Source: Enterobacter wuhouensis (GTDB taxonomy: Bacteria; Pseudomonadota; Gammaproteobacteria; Enterobacterales; Enterobacteriaceae). From it: 64,000 nucleotides of DNA. A program made the translations under genes and the position numbers. Of this stretch, positions 39,416 through 48,924 are shown piece after piece. The notes below the pieces were generated by a model. That model did no database searches. It had not been told where the DNA came from and worked only from the letters and a program-made list of their open reading frames with translations. How positions within the stretch are numbered: the stretch's first letter is position 1; the number at the start of each line of letters is the position of its first letter. The DNA lies in NCBI RefSeq assembly GCF_004331265.1, contig NZ_SJOO01000004.1, forward strand, positions 372,001 to 436,000, read 5' to 3'.

Positions 39416-39498
39416 CCCCTCACCCTAACCCTCTCCCCAAAGGGGAGAGGGGACTTGAAACACCCTCTCCCCAAAGGGGAGAGGGCTGGGGTGAGGGG
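39416..39498. repeat. Two-hairpin palindromic intergenic repeat
   Basis: CCCCTCACCCT ... GGGTGAGGGG outer arms; two inner hairpins, CCCTCTCCCC-AAA-GGGGAGAGG and its near copy. It lies inside the arc operon between arcC and arcB. Confidence 0.9.
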
Positions 39499-39534
39499 TA
39501 GGTCTTAGACATTAATTTTAAAAAGGATTTACCC

Positions 39535-40539
39535 ATGACCATCAACCTGAAAAACCGCAACTTCCTGAAACTGCTGGACTACACCCCGGCGGAGATCCAG
39601 TACCTGATCGACCTCGCCATCGAGCTGAAGGCCGCCAAAAAGGCCGGGCGCGAAAAGCAAACCCTGGTCGGGAAAAACATCGCCCTGATCTTTGAAAAAA
39701 CCTCCACCCGCACCCGCTGCGCCTTCGAAGTGGGCGCGTTCGACCAGGGCGCGCAGGTCACCTACCTCGGCCCAAGCGGATCGCAGATTGGCCATAAAGA
39801 GTCGATGAAGGACACCGCCCGCGTATTAGGCCGTATGTATGACGGCATCGAATACCGCGGCTACGGCCAGGCCATCGTCGAAGAGCTGGGCGAGTACGCG
39901 GGCGTGCCGGTGTGGAACGGCCTGACCGACGAGTTCCACCCGACCCAAATCCTCGCCGACCTGATGACCATGCTGGAGCACGCGCCGGGCAAAACCCTGC
40001 CGGAGCTGAGCTTTGCCTACCTCGGCGACGCGCGCAACAACATGGGCAACTCGCTGATGGTCGGAGCGGCCAAGATGGGGATGGATATCCGCCTCGTCGC
40101 GCCGAAATCCTTCTGGCCGGAAGCCGGGCTGGTTGAGCAGTGCCGCGCCATTGCCAAAGAAACGGGCGCGCGCATCACCCTCACCGACGACGTGGAGGAA
40201 GGCGTGCAGGGCACCGATTTCCTCTACACCGACGTGTGGGTCTCCATGGGCGAGCCGAAGGAGGCCTGGGCCGAGCGCGTCAGCCTGATGAAGCCGTATC
40301 AGATTAACGCGCAGGTGATGAAGGCCACCGGCAACCCGAACGTCAAGTTTATGCACTGCCTGCCGGCGTTCCACAACGAACACACCAAGGTGGGCCGCGA
40401 GATCGAGATGGCGTACGGCCTGAAGGGGCTGGAGGTGACGGAAGAGGTCTTCGAATCACCGAACTCCATCGTCTTCGACGAAGCAGAGAACCGCATGCAC
40501 ACCATCAAAGCGGTCATGGTGGCGACACTCGGCGACTAA
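39535..40539 (+). CDS. arcB: Ornithine carbamoyltransferase (catabolic)
   Basis: 334 residues, the same length as ArgI. In the ADI pathway it runs toward phosphorolysis of citrulline to ornithine and carbamoyl phosphate. [36 protein letters not shown] and [12 protein letters not shown] keep all active-site motifs. It is clearly a paralogue of the argI product encoded 11 kb upstream, with long identical stretches such as [14 protein letters not shown]. Assignment as catabolic rests on its place between arcC and the transporter gene. Confidence 0.93.
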   Translation: MTINLKNRNFLKLLDYTPAEIQYLIDLAIELKAAKKAGREKQTLVGKNIALIFEKTSTRTRCAFEVGAFDQGAQVTYLGPSGSQIGHKESMKDTARVLGRMYDGIEYRGYGQAIVEELGEYAGVPVWNGLTDEFHPTQILADLMTMLEHAPGKTLPELSFAYLGDARNNMGNSLMVGAAKMGMDIRLVAPKSFWPEAGLVEQCRAIAKETGARITLTDDVEEGVQGTDFLYTDVWVSMGEPKEAWAERVSLMKPYQINAQVMKATGNPNVKFMHCLPAFHNEHTKVGREIEMAYGLKGLEVTEEVFESPNSIVFDEAENRMHTIKAVMVATLGD

Positions 40540-40585
40540 TCACCGCCCGGCGTGCCGCGGGGTGCGCCGGGTTCAGGAGAACATC

Positions 40586-41989
40586 ATGGGCAAGTTCAAG
40601 TTTCCCTCCGCTTACACCATTCTCTTTTTTCTGATTGCCGTGGTAGCCGTGCTGACGTGGATAGTGCCGGCCGGGCAGTACCATATGGCGATGAACGAGG
40701 CGCTCGGCAAAGAAGTCCCGGTTGCCGGAACCTACGCGCACGTCGCGGCGCATCCGCAGGGGCTGGTTTCGGTGCTGATGGCGCCGATTGCCGGACTGTA
40801 CGATCCGGAATCCGGGCAGGCCGGGGCGATCGACGTGGCGCTGTTTATCCTGATCATCGGGGGATTTCTCGGGATCGTCACCAAAACCGGGGCGATTGAC
40901 GCCGGGATCGAACGCGTCACCACTCGCCTGCGCGGCCGCGAGGAGTGGATGATCCCGATCCTGATGGCGCTGTTTGCCGCAGGCGGCACCATCTACGGCA
41001 TGGCCGAAGAGTCGCTGCCGTTTTACACACTGCTTGTTCCGGTGATGCTGGCGGCGCGGTTCGATCCGGTTGTTGCCGCCTCCACCGTGCTGCTCGGCGC
41101 GGGGATCGGCACCCTCGGTTCCACCATCAACCCGTTCGCCACGGTGATCGCCGCCAACGCCGCGGGGATCCCTTTTACCAACGGCATCATCTTGCGCGTG
41201 GCGCTGCTGGTCATCGGCTGGATCATCTGTGTGGCGTGGGTGATGCGCTACGCCCGTAAGGTACGCAAGGATCCGTCGCTCTCCATCGTTGCGGATAAGC
41301 AGGAGGAGAACCTCGCCCACTTCCTCGGCAACAAGGGCGAGCAGTCGCTGGAATTTACCCCGGTGCGCAAGCTGATCCTGGTGATTTTTGCGCTTGCCTT
41401 CGCGGTGATGATCTACGGCGTGGCGGTGCTGGGCTGGTGGATGGCGGAGATCTCGGCGGTGTTCCTCGCCAGCGCCATTATCGTCGGCCTGATCGCCCGC
41501 ATGAGCGAAGAGGAGCTGACCTCAACGTTTATCAACGGCGCGCGAGATTTGCTGGGCGTCGCGCTGATTATCGGCATCGCGCGCGGTATCGTAGTGATCA
41601 TGGATAAGGGCATGATTACCCACACCATTTTGCACAGCGCCGAGGGGATGGTTACCGGGTTGTCGACGGTGGCATTCATCAACGTGATGTACTGGCTGGA
41701 GGTGGTGCTGTCGTTTCTTGTGCCTTCTTCATCCGGCCTGGCCGTTCTGACGATGCCGATCATGGCGCCCCTTGCCGATTTCGCTAACGTCAACCGCGAC
41801 CTGGTGGTTACGGCTTACCAGTCGGCGTCCGGCATCGTTAACCTGATCACCCCCACCTCTGCCGTCGTGATGGGCGGGCTGGCTATTGCCCGCGTGCCCT
41901 ACGTGCGCTATCTGAAATGGGTGGCGCCGCTGCTGGGTATTCTAACGGTGGTGATTATGGTGGCGTTAAGCCTGGGTGCCCTGTTGTAA
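40586..41989 (+). CDS. arcD: YfcC-family transporter, probable arginine/ornithine antiporter
   Basis: 467 residues from MGKFKFPSAYTILFF, with CAGGAGAA as ribosome site; the ATG eight codons earlier is not favoured. About twelve membrane segments; YfcC/DcuC-type motifs VPAGQYHMA, FAAGGTIYGMAEESLPFY, GAGIGTLGSTINPFATVIAAN and PSSSGLAVLTMPIMAPLAD. It is not the APC-type ArcD of Pseudomonas; its job as arginine importer/ornithine exporter is inferred from position as last gene of the arc operon, as in Salmonella STM4464. Confidence 0.85.
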   Translation: MGKFKFPSAYTILFFLIAVVAVLTWIVPAGQYHMAMNEALGKEVPVAGTYAHVAAHPQGLVSVLMAPIAGLYDPESGQAGAIDVALFILIIGGFLGIVTKTGAIDAGIERVTTRLRGREEWMIPILMALFAAGGTIYGMAEESLPFYTLLVPVMLAARFDPVVAASTVLLGAGIGTLGSTINPFATVIAANAAGIPFTNGIILRVALLVIGWIICVAWVMRYARKVRKDPSLSIVADKQEENLAHFLGNKGEQSLEFTPVRKLILVIFALAFAVMIYGVAVLGWWMAEISAVFLASAIIVGLIARMSEEELTSTFINGARDLLGVALIIGIARGIVVIMDKGMITHTILHSAEGMVTGLSTVAFINVMYWLEVVLSFLVPSSSGLAVLTMPIMAPLADFANVNRDLVVTAYQSASGIVNLITPTSAVVMGGLAIARVPYVRYLKWVAPLLGILTVVIMVALSLGALL

Positions 41990-41992
41990 TTT

Positions 41993-42025
41993 GCCGGATG
42001 GCGCTGCGCTTATCCGGCCTACGGA
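41993..42025. repeat. REP element
   Basis: GCCGGATGGCGCTGCGCTTA followed by TCCGGCCTAC forms the classic REP imperfect palindrome right after the arcD-like stop codon; it may end or stabilise the arc transcript. Confidence 0.8.
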
Positions 42026-42060
42026 TCGGTGCGGTGCCACCGGTTATTTCGGGAACTGAT

Positions 42061-42549
42061 ATGGGAACTATGATGGATTACGAAGAGTACTCTCCCAAAG
42101 AGCAACTACAGCTAACGGTCTGCCAGCGTCTGATCGCGGAAAAGAGCTATCTCTCTCAGGAGGAGATCCGCCGGGACTTGCAGGAGCGTGGTTTTGAGAC
42201 CATCAGCCAGTCCACCGTTTCACGTCTGCTTAAATTGCTCGGTGTCATAAAAATTCGAAATGCCAAAGGGCTAAAGATTTATTCGCTGAATCCCCAGCTG
42301 CGCCCTGCCCCCGATGCCGCGCGCACCGTCTCCGAAATGGTGGTGAGCGTGGAGCACAACAGCGAATTTATCCTTATCCATACGGTTGCCGGATATGGCC
42401 GCGCGGTGGCGCGTATTCTGGATTACCACCAGTTACCGGAAATTTTAGGCGTGGTGGCCGGAAGCAGTATCGTCTGGGTCGCCCCCCGCGTCGTAAAGCG
42501 CACCGCGCTGGTGCATAAGCAAATTAATTATTTACTCAGAACGCATTAA
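42061..42549 (+). CDS. ArgR-family regulator of the arc cluster, lacking the arginine-binding Asp pair
   Basis: 162 residues from the ATG at 42,061; starts at 42,070 or 42,073 are also possible. N-terminal ArgR winged helix (YLSQEEIRRDLQERGFETISQSTVSRLLKLLGVIKIRN) and C-terminal oligomerisation/ligand domain (EFILIHTVAGYGRAVARILDY). In E. coli ArgR the arginine-binding loop reads GTIAGDDT, both Asp contacting arginine; here it reads GVVAGSSIVW, with Ser-Ser. It therefore may not bind arginine the usual way, and could act in mixed hexamers with ArgR, as proposed for ArgR/AhrC pairs in lactic acid bacteria. It matches the position of Salmonella STM4463. Confidence 0.9.
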   Translation: MGTMMDYEEYSPKEQLQLTVCQRLIAEKSYLSQEEIRRDLQERGFETISQSTVSRLLKLLGVIKIRNAKGLKIYSLNPQLRPAPDAARTVSEMVVSVEHNSEFILIHTVAGYGRAVARILDYHQLPEILGVVAGSSIVWVAPRVVKRTALVHKQINYLLRTH

Positions 42550-42596
42550 TATTCATAAAGAACCGTTTGCATTGAGTAAAGCGTGCATTAAATCGC

Positions 42597-42624
42597 TTGA
42601 TCCGAAAAGCGAGCTGCGTATAAT
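42597..42624 (+). promoter_or_regulatory. pyrLBI promoter
   Basis: TTGATC, 16 bp, TATAAT; transcription would start about 42,631, just ahead of the leader ribosome site GGGAGGAAG. Confidence 0.75.
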
Positions 42625-42649
42625 GCCCGACAATTTGCCGGGAGGAAGC

Positions 42650-42754
42650 ATGGTCAAGCGTGTACGACATAACGTCTTACCGCGTCTGAAATCAGACGCT
42701 GGCCTGCCGTTTTTCTTCCCGTTGCTAAACCTATTCCCAGAGCCCCTCATTTGA
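42650..42754 (+). CDS. pyrL: pyrBI operon leader peptide
   Basis: 34 residues, starting [20 protein letters not shown] and followed by FFFP, like E. coli PyrL. Ribosome site GGGAGGAAG. Translation of this leader through a T-rich stretch couples ribosome position to RNA polymerase pausing: with low UTP, polymerase stalls in the U-rich segment, the ribosome catches up and blocks the attenuator. Here the reading frame ends inside the attenuator stem, so the ribosome can melt it. Confidence 0.93.
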   Translation: MVKRVRHNVLPRLKSDAGLPFFFPLLNLFPEPLI

Positions 42755-42767
42755 GGGGCTTTTTTTT
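42741..42767 (+). terminator. pyrBI attenuator
   Basis: AGCCCCTCA pairs with TGAGGGGCT and is followed by eight T. It overlaps the pyrL stop and lies 22 bp before pyrB: a UTP-sensitive attenuator. Confidence 0.93.
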
Positions 42768-42788
42768 GCCCGGCGTCAGGAGATAAAC

Positions 42789-43721
42789 ATGAATCCGCTT
42801 TATCAAAAACACATCATTTCCATAAACGACCTCAGCCGCGAAGAGCTGGAACTGGTTCTGGAAACCGCGGCAAAACTGAAGGCGAATCCGCAACCGGAGC
42901 TGCTGAAGCACAAGGTGATTGCGAGCTGCTTCTTCGAAGCCTCGACCCGCACCCGCCTCTCCTTTGAGACCTCCATGCATCGCCTGGGCGCGAGCGTGGT
43001 GGGCTTCTCGGACAGCAGCAACACGTCGCTGGGTAAAAAAGGCGAGACCCTGGCGGACACCATTTCAGTGATCAGCACCTACGTCGACGCGATTGTGATG
43101 CGCCACCCGCAGGAGGGCGCGGCGCGTCTGGCGACCGAGTTTTCCGGCGGCATTCCGGTGCTGAACGCCGGCGACGGCGCCAACCAGCACCCGACGCAGA
43201 CCCTGCTCGATCTCTTCACCATTCAGGAGACGCAGGGCCAGCTTGAGAACCTGAACATCGCCATGGTCGGCGACCTGAAGTACGGCCGCACCGTCCACTC
43301 CCTGACCCAGGCGCTGGCGAAATTTAACGGCAACCGCTTCTTCTTCATCGCGCCGGACGCGCTGGCGATGCCGCAGTACATTCTCGACATGCTGGATGAG
43401 AAAGGCATCGCGTGGAGCCTGCACGCCAGCATCGAAGAGGTGGTGGGCAACGTGGATATTCTCTACATGACCCGCGTGCAAAAAGAGCGTCTGGACCCGT
43501 CCGAGTACGCCAACGTGAAGGCGCAGTTCGTGCTGCGCGCCAGCGACCTCGAGGGCGCGCGCGACAACATGAAGGTGCTGCACCCGCTGCCGCGCATCGA
43601 TGAGATCCACACCGACGTGGATAAAACGCCGCACGCCTGGTACTTCCAGCAGGCCGGAAACGGCATCTTCGCCCGCCAGGCGTTACTGGCACTGGTTCTG
43701 AATCGCGAATTGGCACTGTAA
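42789..43721 (+). CDS. pyrB: Aspartate carbamoyltransferase, catalytic chain
   Basis: 310 residues. It condenses carbamoyl phosphate and aspartate, the committed step of pyrimidine synthesis; six chains assemble with six PyrI chains. [18 protein letters not shown] is the carbamoyl phosphate loop, with HPTQTLLDL and HPLPRIDEI. Preceded by CAGGAGATAAAC. Together with pyrI it is under pyrL attenuation. Confidence 0.98.
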   Translation: MNPLYQKHIISINDLSREELELVLETAAKLKANPQPELLKHKVIASCFFEASTRTRLSFETSMHRLGASVVGFSDSSNTSLGKKGETLADTISVISTYVDAIVMRHPQEGAARLATEFSGGIPVLNAGDGANQHPTQTLLDLFTIQETQGQLENLNIAMVGDLKYGRTVHSLTQALAKFNGNRFFFIAPDALAMPQYILDMLDEKGIAWSLHASIEEVVGNVDILYMTRVQKERLDPSEYANVKAQFVLRASDLEGARDNMKVLHPLPRIDEIHTDVDKTPHAWYFQQAGNGIFARQALLALVLNRELAL

Positions 43722-43733
43722 GGGGAAACGACA

Positions 43734-44195
43734 ATGACACACGATAACAAACTCCAGGTTGAAGCCATCAAGCGTGGCACCGTGATTGACCACATCCCTG
43801 CGCAGGTGGGCTTTAAGCTGCTGACGCTGTTCAAACTGACCGAAACCGACCAGCGCATCACCATCGGCCTGAACCTGCCGTCGGGCGAGATGGGCCGCAA
43901 AGACCTGATCAAAATCGAGAATACCTTCCTGACCGACGAGCAGGTCAACCAGCTGTCGCTGTACGCGCCGGACGCCACGGTTAACCGCATCGACGATTAC
44001 GACGTGGTGGGTAAATCGCGCCCGAGCCTGCCGGATCGTATTGAAAGCGTGCTGGTCTGCCCGAACAGCAACTGCATCAGCCACGCCGAGCCGGTTTCAT
44101 CCAGTTTTGCAGTGAAAAAACGCGCCAACGACATCGCGCTCAAATGCAAATACTGCGAAAAAGAGTTTTCTCATTATGTGGTGCTGGCCAACTAA
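43734..44195 (+). CDS. pyrI: Aspartate carbamoyltransferase, regulatory chain
   Basis: 153 residues. It binds CTP or ATP in its N-terminal domain ([24 protein letters not shown]) and holds a structural Zn by four Cys (VCPNSNC and CKYC) that contacts PyrB. It follows pyrB by 12 bp with AAGGGGAAACGAC as ribosome site. Confidence 0.98.
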   Translation: MTHDNKLQVEAIKRGTVIDHIPAQVGFKLLTLFKLTETDQRITIGLNLPSGEMGRKDLIKIENTFLTDEQVNQLSLYAPDATVNRIDDYDVVGKSRPSLPDRIESVLVCPNSNCISHAEPVSSSFAVKKRANDIALKCKYCEKEFSHYVVLAN

Positions 44196-44210
44196 TTGAG
44201 GTTGGTAAAG

Positions 44211-44230
44211 GATCCCGGCCTCCCTATAAT
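44211..44230 (+). promoter_or_regulatory. ridA promoter -10 within a pyrI-end hairpin
   Basis: TATAAT at 44,225-44,230 lies in the loop of the inverted repeat CCCGGCC / GGCCGGG (44,214-44,237), which may also act as a weak terminator for pyrBI. Confidence 0.5.
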
Positions 44231-44269
44231 GGCCGGGACTCTTAAATCAGCTGTTATTCTGGAGAAATC

Positions 44270-44656
44270 ATGACCAAAGTACTCGCGACGGAAAATGCAC
44301 CAGCGGCTATCGGCCCATACGTTCAGGGCGTTGATCTGGGCAGCATGATCATCACTTCGGGCCAGATCCCGGTGAACCCAAAAACCGGTGAAGTACCGGC
44401 CGACGTGGCGGCGCAGGCGCGTCAGTCGCTGGAAAACGTGCAGGCTATCGTTGAATCTGCAGGCCTGAAAGTGGGCGATATCGTGAAAACCACCGTGTTC
44501 GTGAAAGATCTGAACGACTTCGCGACCGTTAACGCCACTTACGAAGCCTTCTTCACCGAGCACAACGCCACCTTCCCGGCGCGCTCCTGCGTGGAAGTGG
44601 CGCGTCTGCCTAAAGACGTGAAAATTGAAATCGAAGCGATTGCCGTACGTCGCTAA
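44270..44656 (+). CDS. ridA: 2-iminobutanoate/2-iminopropanoate deaminase
   Basis: 128 residues, standard for the YjgF/RidA family. It hydrolyses reactive enamine/imine intermediates released by PLP enzymes such as threonine dehydratase. The substrate-binding Arg is in ARSCVEVARLP, and the TSGQIPVNPKTGE strand is conserved. Next to pyrI as in E. coli. Confidence 0.97.
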   Translation: MTKVLATENAPAAIGPYVQGVDLGSMIITSGQIPVNPKTGEVPADVAAQARQSLENVQAIVESAGLKVGDIVKTTVFVKDLNDFATVNATYEAFFTEHNATFPARSCVEVARLPKDVKIEIEAIAVRR

Positions 44657-44672
44657 TTTATTTCAATAAAGA

Positions 44673-44698
44673 AAAGGCAGCTCGGGCTGCCTTTTTTA
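44673..44698 (+). terminator. Terminator of ridA
   Basis: AAAGGCAGC and GCTGCCTTT around CTCGG, followed by a T-run. Confidence 0.9.
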
Positions 44699-44794
44699 TT
44701 TCGAACACTTTTACCCTCTGTATAAAATGACACATAGCCCGGTCCATTATTAGACTCTCCTCGCCTTGTAATATTCTCTAATAACGGATGAGTA

Positions 44795-46246
44795 ATGAAA
44801 CTGTCAAAAATTGCACTTGCCGTCGCAACGTTAACCGTTGCGTCTTCCGCACTTGCTCACGGATATATTGAATCACCAGCCAGCCGCGCCTATATGTGCA
44901 AACTGGGCCAGAATATTGATTGTGGTTCCGTCCAGTACGAACCACAGAGCGTGGAAAAAACCTCCGGCTTCCCGACCGGCGCACTGCCACCGGACGGCCA
45001 GCTCGCCAGCGCAGGCATCTCCCAGTATTCTCAGCTGGATAAGCAAAGCCTGAACGCGTGGACCAAAACCCCAATGACGGCGGGCCCACATGAATTCGTC
45101 TGGCACCATACCGCGCCACATAAAACCGTTAACTGGCGTTATTATATTACCAAACAAAACTGGGATCCAAATAAGCCACTGTCTCGCGACCAGTTTGAAT
45201 TAACGCCGTTCTGTACCATCAACGGAAATAGCCAGGCACCGGCGGTTACCCAGCCAATGAACTGTAATGTTCCTGAGCGTACCGGCTACCAGGTTATTTA
45301 CGGCGTATGGGAAATTGCAGACACCACAAATAGTTTCTATCAGGCCATTGACGTTGATTTCGGTAACGGCGGCAACGTTACGCCAGACGAAACGCCTGCC
45401 GTTGTTTCCCAGTGGAGCAAAACCCTGAGCGGCCAGATCGCGGGTAATAACCTGAACGCGGGCGATAAGGTGATTGCACGCTTCTTCGATGCTAACGGCG
45501 AAGTGACCTCCATGCGTACCGAAATGACCATCGGCTCCGCCGAGCAGGGCGACGCTAACCAGTGGTCTTACGATCTGGCGCAGAAAATCAATACCGCCCA
45601 GAGCGACGTGCGCGTCGGCGTGAAGGATGAAGCAGGTGAGATTAGCCCTGTTCACGGCGCGAATAGCGTCTTCGTGAAAGACGGCAGCACGCTTCAGTCC
45701 GTCGCGATTTCGTATGAAGAGCAGAAGGCGGAGGTGAACGAAACGATCGCCGTTACCGATCTGCAGTACAGCAAAATCGAGCACGGCAACGCGACCGTGA
45801 CCTTCCACGTGAACACCAAAGGTGACGTGAACGTGGAAGCTCACGTGATGAACCACCACGGTGCGGAAAAAGGCTACCTGAAGCAGGACATGAACAACGC
45901 CAACCAGGACGTGACCATGACCCTGAATGACGTGACCCCTGGCCACCACATGCTGAAATACTACGCGACCAATAAAGACGGCACCATGTTCGCCCAGGAC
46001 GTGCTGAACCTGATGCTGGAAGGCGATGCAGCGGCAGACAGCACCGGTCACCACGACTTCACCTTCCCGGACAATATCGCGTCCTACAAAGCAGGTACCG
46101 TGGTGCTGCAGCCTAAAGACGGTAAGACCTACGAATGTAAGCCTTTCCCGTACAGCGGCTACTGCGTGCAGTACAGCCCAACCGCCAACCAGTATGAGCC
46201 AGGCGTTGGCGCACACTGGAAAGAGGCGTGGGTGTTGAAGAACTAG
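44795..46246 (+). CDS. gbpA: Secreted chitin-active LPMO, GbpA-type
   Basis: 483 residues. A 21-residue signal peptide (KLSKIALAVATLTVASSALA) ends right before HGYIESPASRAYMCK: the new N-terminal His forms the copper-binding histidine brace of family AA10 lytic polysaccharide monooxygenases, the second His being in FVWHHTAPH. The catalytic domain (to about residue 200) is followed by two GbpA-like middle domains and a C-terminal chitin-binding domain of CBM5/12 type ending in HWKEAWVLKN. It oxidatively breaks chitin or binds GlcNAc surfaces. Convergent with a GH20 hexosaminidase gene, which suggests a chitin-use pair. Confidence 0.92.
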   Translation: MKLSKIALAVATLTVASSALAHGYIESPASRAYMCKLGQNIDCGSVQYEPQSVEKTSGFPTGALPPDGQLASAGISQYSQLDKQSLNAWTKTPMTAGPHEFVWHHTAPHKTVNWRYYITKQNWDPNKPLSRDQFELTPFCTINGNSQAPAVTQPMNCNVPERTGYQVIYGVWEIADTTNSFYQAIDVDFGNGGNVTPDETPAVVSQWSKTLSGQIAGNNLNAGDKVIARFFDANGEVTSMRTEMTIGSAEQGDANQWSYDLAQKINTAQSDVRVGVKDEAGEISPVHGANSVFVKDGSTLQSVAISYEEQKAEVNETIAVTDLQYSKIEHGNATVTFHVNTKGDVNVEAHVMNHHGAEKGYLKQDMNNANQDVTMTLNDVTPGHHMLKYYATNKDGTMFAQDVLNLMLEGDAAADSTGHHDFTFPDNIASYKAGTVVLQPKDGKTYECKPFPYSGYCVQYSPTANQYEPGVGAHWKEAWVLKN

Positions 46247-46247
46247 T

Positions 46248-46329
46248 CCCCTCACCCCGGCCCTCTCCCCAAAGGGGAGAGGGTGTTAAAGTCCCCTCTC
46301 CCCTTTGGGGAGAGGGTTAGGGTGAGGGG
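46248..46329. repeat. Two-hairpin palindromic intergenic repeat
   Basis: CCCCTCACCCC ... GGGTGAGGGG outer arms with two CCCTCTCCCC-type hairpins. It fills the whole gap between convergent gbpA and the hexosaminidase gene, so it may end both transcripts. Confidence 0.9.
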
Positions 46330-48714
46330 TTACTGATTCCGCGTCGCCCTAAGCAGCGTCTCCAGCGGATATACCGCCGCAATCACCACCTCGTCCTGAA
46401 TCTTCGCCGCGTTATCCAGCTCGCTCTGAATCGATGCGATCTCTTTATCATCCAGCGTGCCCTGGCGCGCTACCAGATCCGTCAGCCTCAGGCCAATTGC
46501 AGCCAGCTTATCCACCTCCTGAATCACCGGCTTAATGGCCTTCAGCTGATAGCTGTTTTCGCTTAGCGCCAGCGCGTCGCTGGTATTGTTCTGCCAGCGG
46601 TTAAAGACGTGACGCAGCGCGTCGGCGCTTTCGGTGTCTTCCGCGTCGCTCACCAGACGGTCGACCCATTTGTTCATCTGCCGCACGGTGGTGCTTTCGG
46701 CGTTCAGCGCATCAGCGAACCGGTTAAGCGGCTCGAACTGATGATAATTCCCCGCCTGGAATTTGAGGTGCTGACGGGTGTAATACTGCGCCGGCTCTAT
46801 TGCCTGAGCGAGGATCTGCAGCGGCAGGGTATCGGCATTGTTAGCAAGGCGCGTGAACTGCACCTGCTGTTGCGTATGCTGCTGCAGCCCGACCGAGACC
46901 GTCGTCCAGCTGTCCATCGCCTGCAGGCGGGTGTACATATTGTCGACATCGTTGACGTCCTTCGCCGACCATAAGCGCTCCGCCACCGCAAAGGCGCGCG
47001 GCCACAGGCGGATATCCAGCACCGGCGCGACAACGTTTTCCGCCCATAGCGCCGCTTCGCCGCCGAGCAGGTTGGCCTCATTCGCCGTATCCGGCACCAC
47101 CGGCGGCGTGCCTTTTGGCACCGCGTCCAGACGCGTGCCGCTAATCGGGTAACGGGCGTTACCCACCAGGAAATAGCCGCTCAGACTGTCGCTATCGACG
47201 TTAACAACCGGGCGCGTCTCGCCCATCCAGGTGTCGACGGTAAACGTGACCTGATTGTCATCGCGCCATTCAATATCCTGCACCGCGCGGCGGGATTTCC
47301 CGGCAAAATCAATAAATCCGCGCCAGCCGGCATCCCCTTTCACCAGCGTGAAGCTCCCCTCCACCGGCTTGCCCTTCAGGCGCGGCATGGTGAAGGCCCA
47401 GCTCTGGGCGCTGTCGGTATCGCCAATAACGTCCACGCCGTTCAGCCCCTGCGGCACGATTTCGTTCCGGTAGTGGTAGGCGGTGGATTGCGGCTGGTCG
47501 AGGTAGAAGCCCGTCGAGAGAATCCCTTTGTAGCCGTTCTGCGCCACCTGCCCCAGCGCATCCTGCCCCTGCCAGGACTGGATCAGAATGCTTTTCGGCA
47601 GGTCGGGATGGTAGATCTCGTCCCAGCCGACCATCTGCCGGTGGTGTTTCTCGAGGATCGTCTCCAGCTTGCGGTTGAAATACGCCTGCAGGGCGTGGCT
47701 GTCCGCCAGTTTGTTATCGCGCATAAACGTCTGGATCGCCGCGTTCGCTTTCCACTGGCTGTCGTCCATCTCGTCGCCGCCGATGTGCAGATAGGGATCG
47801 GGGAAGATCGCCGCCAGTTCGCTGACCATCGCGTCGGCAAAGGCGTAGGTTGCGTCTTTTGTCGGATCCAGCACCGGCTTCAGCACGCCCCAGTGGCGCT
47901 CCATTGCGTACGGCCCCGGCGCGCTCATCAGCTCCGGATAGGCCACGGCAATCGCCGAGGCGTGGCCCGGCATGTCGATTTCCGGCACCACGCGAATACC
48001 GCGCTCGGTGGCGTAACGAACCACCTCGCGCATCTGTTCAGGCGTGTAAAACAGCCCGTCGCTGGCAAGCTGCGTCAGCTTAGGGTAGCGCGTCGAGCTG
48101 AAGCGCCAGCCCTGATCGTCGGTTAAGTGCCAGTGCAGGACGTTCAGCTTCGCCGCGGCCATGCCGTCTATCTGGCGCTTGATATCGGGCAGCGGGATAA
48201 AGTGGCGCGCCGAATCGAGCAGCAGCCCGCGCCACGGGAAGCGCGGCGAATCCTCGATGGAAACCCACGGAACAGAGGTATTCTCGACGCCGTTTTGCAT
48301 CAGCTGGAGCAATGTTTCCATGGCGCGCAGCGCGCCGAAGCGGGTGTTGGCGGAGATATCGACGCCGTTGGCGTCCACCGTGAGCTTATAGCTTTCATCG
48401 CTGTCCGGCAGCGGCTGCGGCTTGACCTTTTTGGCGATGGCGATGCGGATGGTCGGTTTGTCTGGCTTTTCAGCCTGCGGCTGCAGCGTCCAGCCGGTTT
48501 GCAGGGCGATGCGCTGGCGCAGGCGGTTGACCGCGTCGCCCAGATCGTCACCGCTGACGCTGACGGAGATTTTATTGTCGATAACCAGCGCGCCCTGGGT
48601 TGTCGGGCGTTCAACCTTTGCAGGCCAGGGCATTAAGGGGAGATCGCCTGCCGGAGCGGCAAAAGCAGATGTGCCGAGCATAAGCCCGGCGGTTAAGAGG
48701 CTGTACCGTAACAT
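46330..48714 (-). CDS. Beta-N-acetylhexosaminidase (GH20)
   Basis: 794 residues with a signal peptide (RYSLLTAGLMLGTSAFA), so periplasmic or exported. An N-terminal GH20b domain is followed by the (beta/alpha)8 barrel with LNVLHWHLTDDQGWR and the catalytic pair in YLHIGGDEMDDSQW; WQGQDAL and the C-terminal helical domain follow. It removes terminal GlcNAc from chito-oligosaccharides, the likely products of the neighbouring LPMO and chitinases. AAGGAAC precedes the ATG. Confidence 0.92.
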   Translation of the reverse strand: MLRYSLLTAGLMLGTSAFAAPAGDLPLMPWPAKVERPTTQGALVIDNKISVSVSGDDLGDAVNRLRQRIALQTGWTLQPQAEKPDKPTIRIAIAKKVKPQPLPDSDESYKLTVDANGVDISANTRFGALRAMETLLQLMQNGVENTSVPWVSIEDSPRFPWRGLLLDSARHFIPLPDIKRQIDGMAAAKLNVLHWHLTDDQGWRFSSTRYPKLTQLASDGLFYTPEQMREVVRYATERGIRVVPEIDMPGHASAIAVAYPELMSAPGPYAMERHWGVLKPVLDPTKDATYAFADAMVSELAAIFPDPYLHIGGDEMDDSQWKANAAIQTFMRDNKLADSHALQAYFNRKLETILEKHHRQMVGWDEIYHPDLPKSILIQSWQGQDALGQVAQNGYKGILSTGFYLDQPQSTAYHYRNEIVPQGLNGVDVIGDTDSAQSWAFTMPRLKGKPVEGSFTLVKGDAGWRGFIDFAGKSRRAVQDIEWRDDNQVTFTVDTWMGETRPVVNVDSDSLSGYFLVGNARYPISGTRLDAVPKGTPPVVPDTANEANLLGGEAALWAENVVAPVLDIRLWPRAFAVAERLWSAKDVNDVDNMYTRLQAMDSWTTVSVGLQQHTQQQVQFTRLANNADTLPLQILAQAIEPAQYYTRQHLKFQAGNYHQFEPLNRFADALNAESTTVRQMNKWVDRLVSDAEDTESADALRHVFNRWQNNTSDALALSENSYQLKAIKPVIQEVDKLAAIGLRLTDLVARQGTLDDKEIASIQSELDNAAKIQDEVVIAAVYPLETLLRATRNQ

Positions 48715-48836
48715 GAATGTTCCTTATTTGACGGGCCGAAAAAAGGCAAAACATTCTGTTAACATGCGCTCAATTTGTCGTCAAGCGTTTGCGCCGACGG
48801 AGATCACAGGTTGTTGAATTTGGGAGGAAAGCCAGT

Positions 48837-48917
48837 CCCCTCACCCCGGTCCTCTCCCCAAAGGGGCGAGGGGGGAATCATTCCCTTTCCCTTCCAGGGA
48901 GAGGGTTAGGGTGAGGG
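48837..48917. repeat. Two-hairpin palindromic intergenic repeat
   Basis: CCCCTCACCCC ... GGGTGAGGG outer arms with two degenerate hairpins, at the 3' side of mgtA. Confidence 0.85.
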
Positions 48918-48924
48918 TAAAAAA

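Noticed and set aside
41917..42060. 48 extra N-terminal codons of the ArgR-family frame
   Set aside because: They overlap the arcD-like gene's end and the REP element in another frame; ATG at 42,061 follows a plausible ribosome site.
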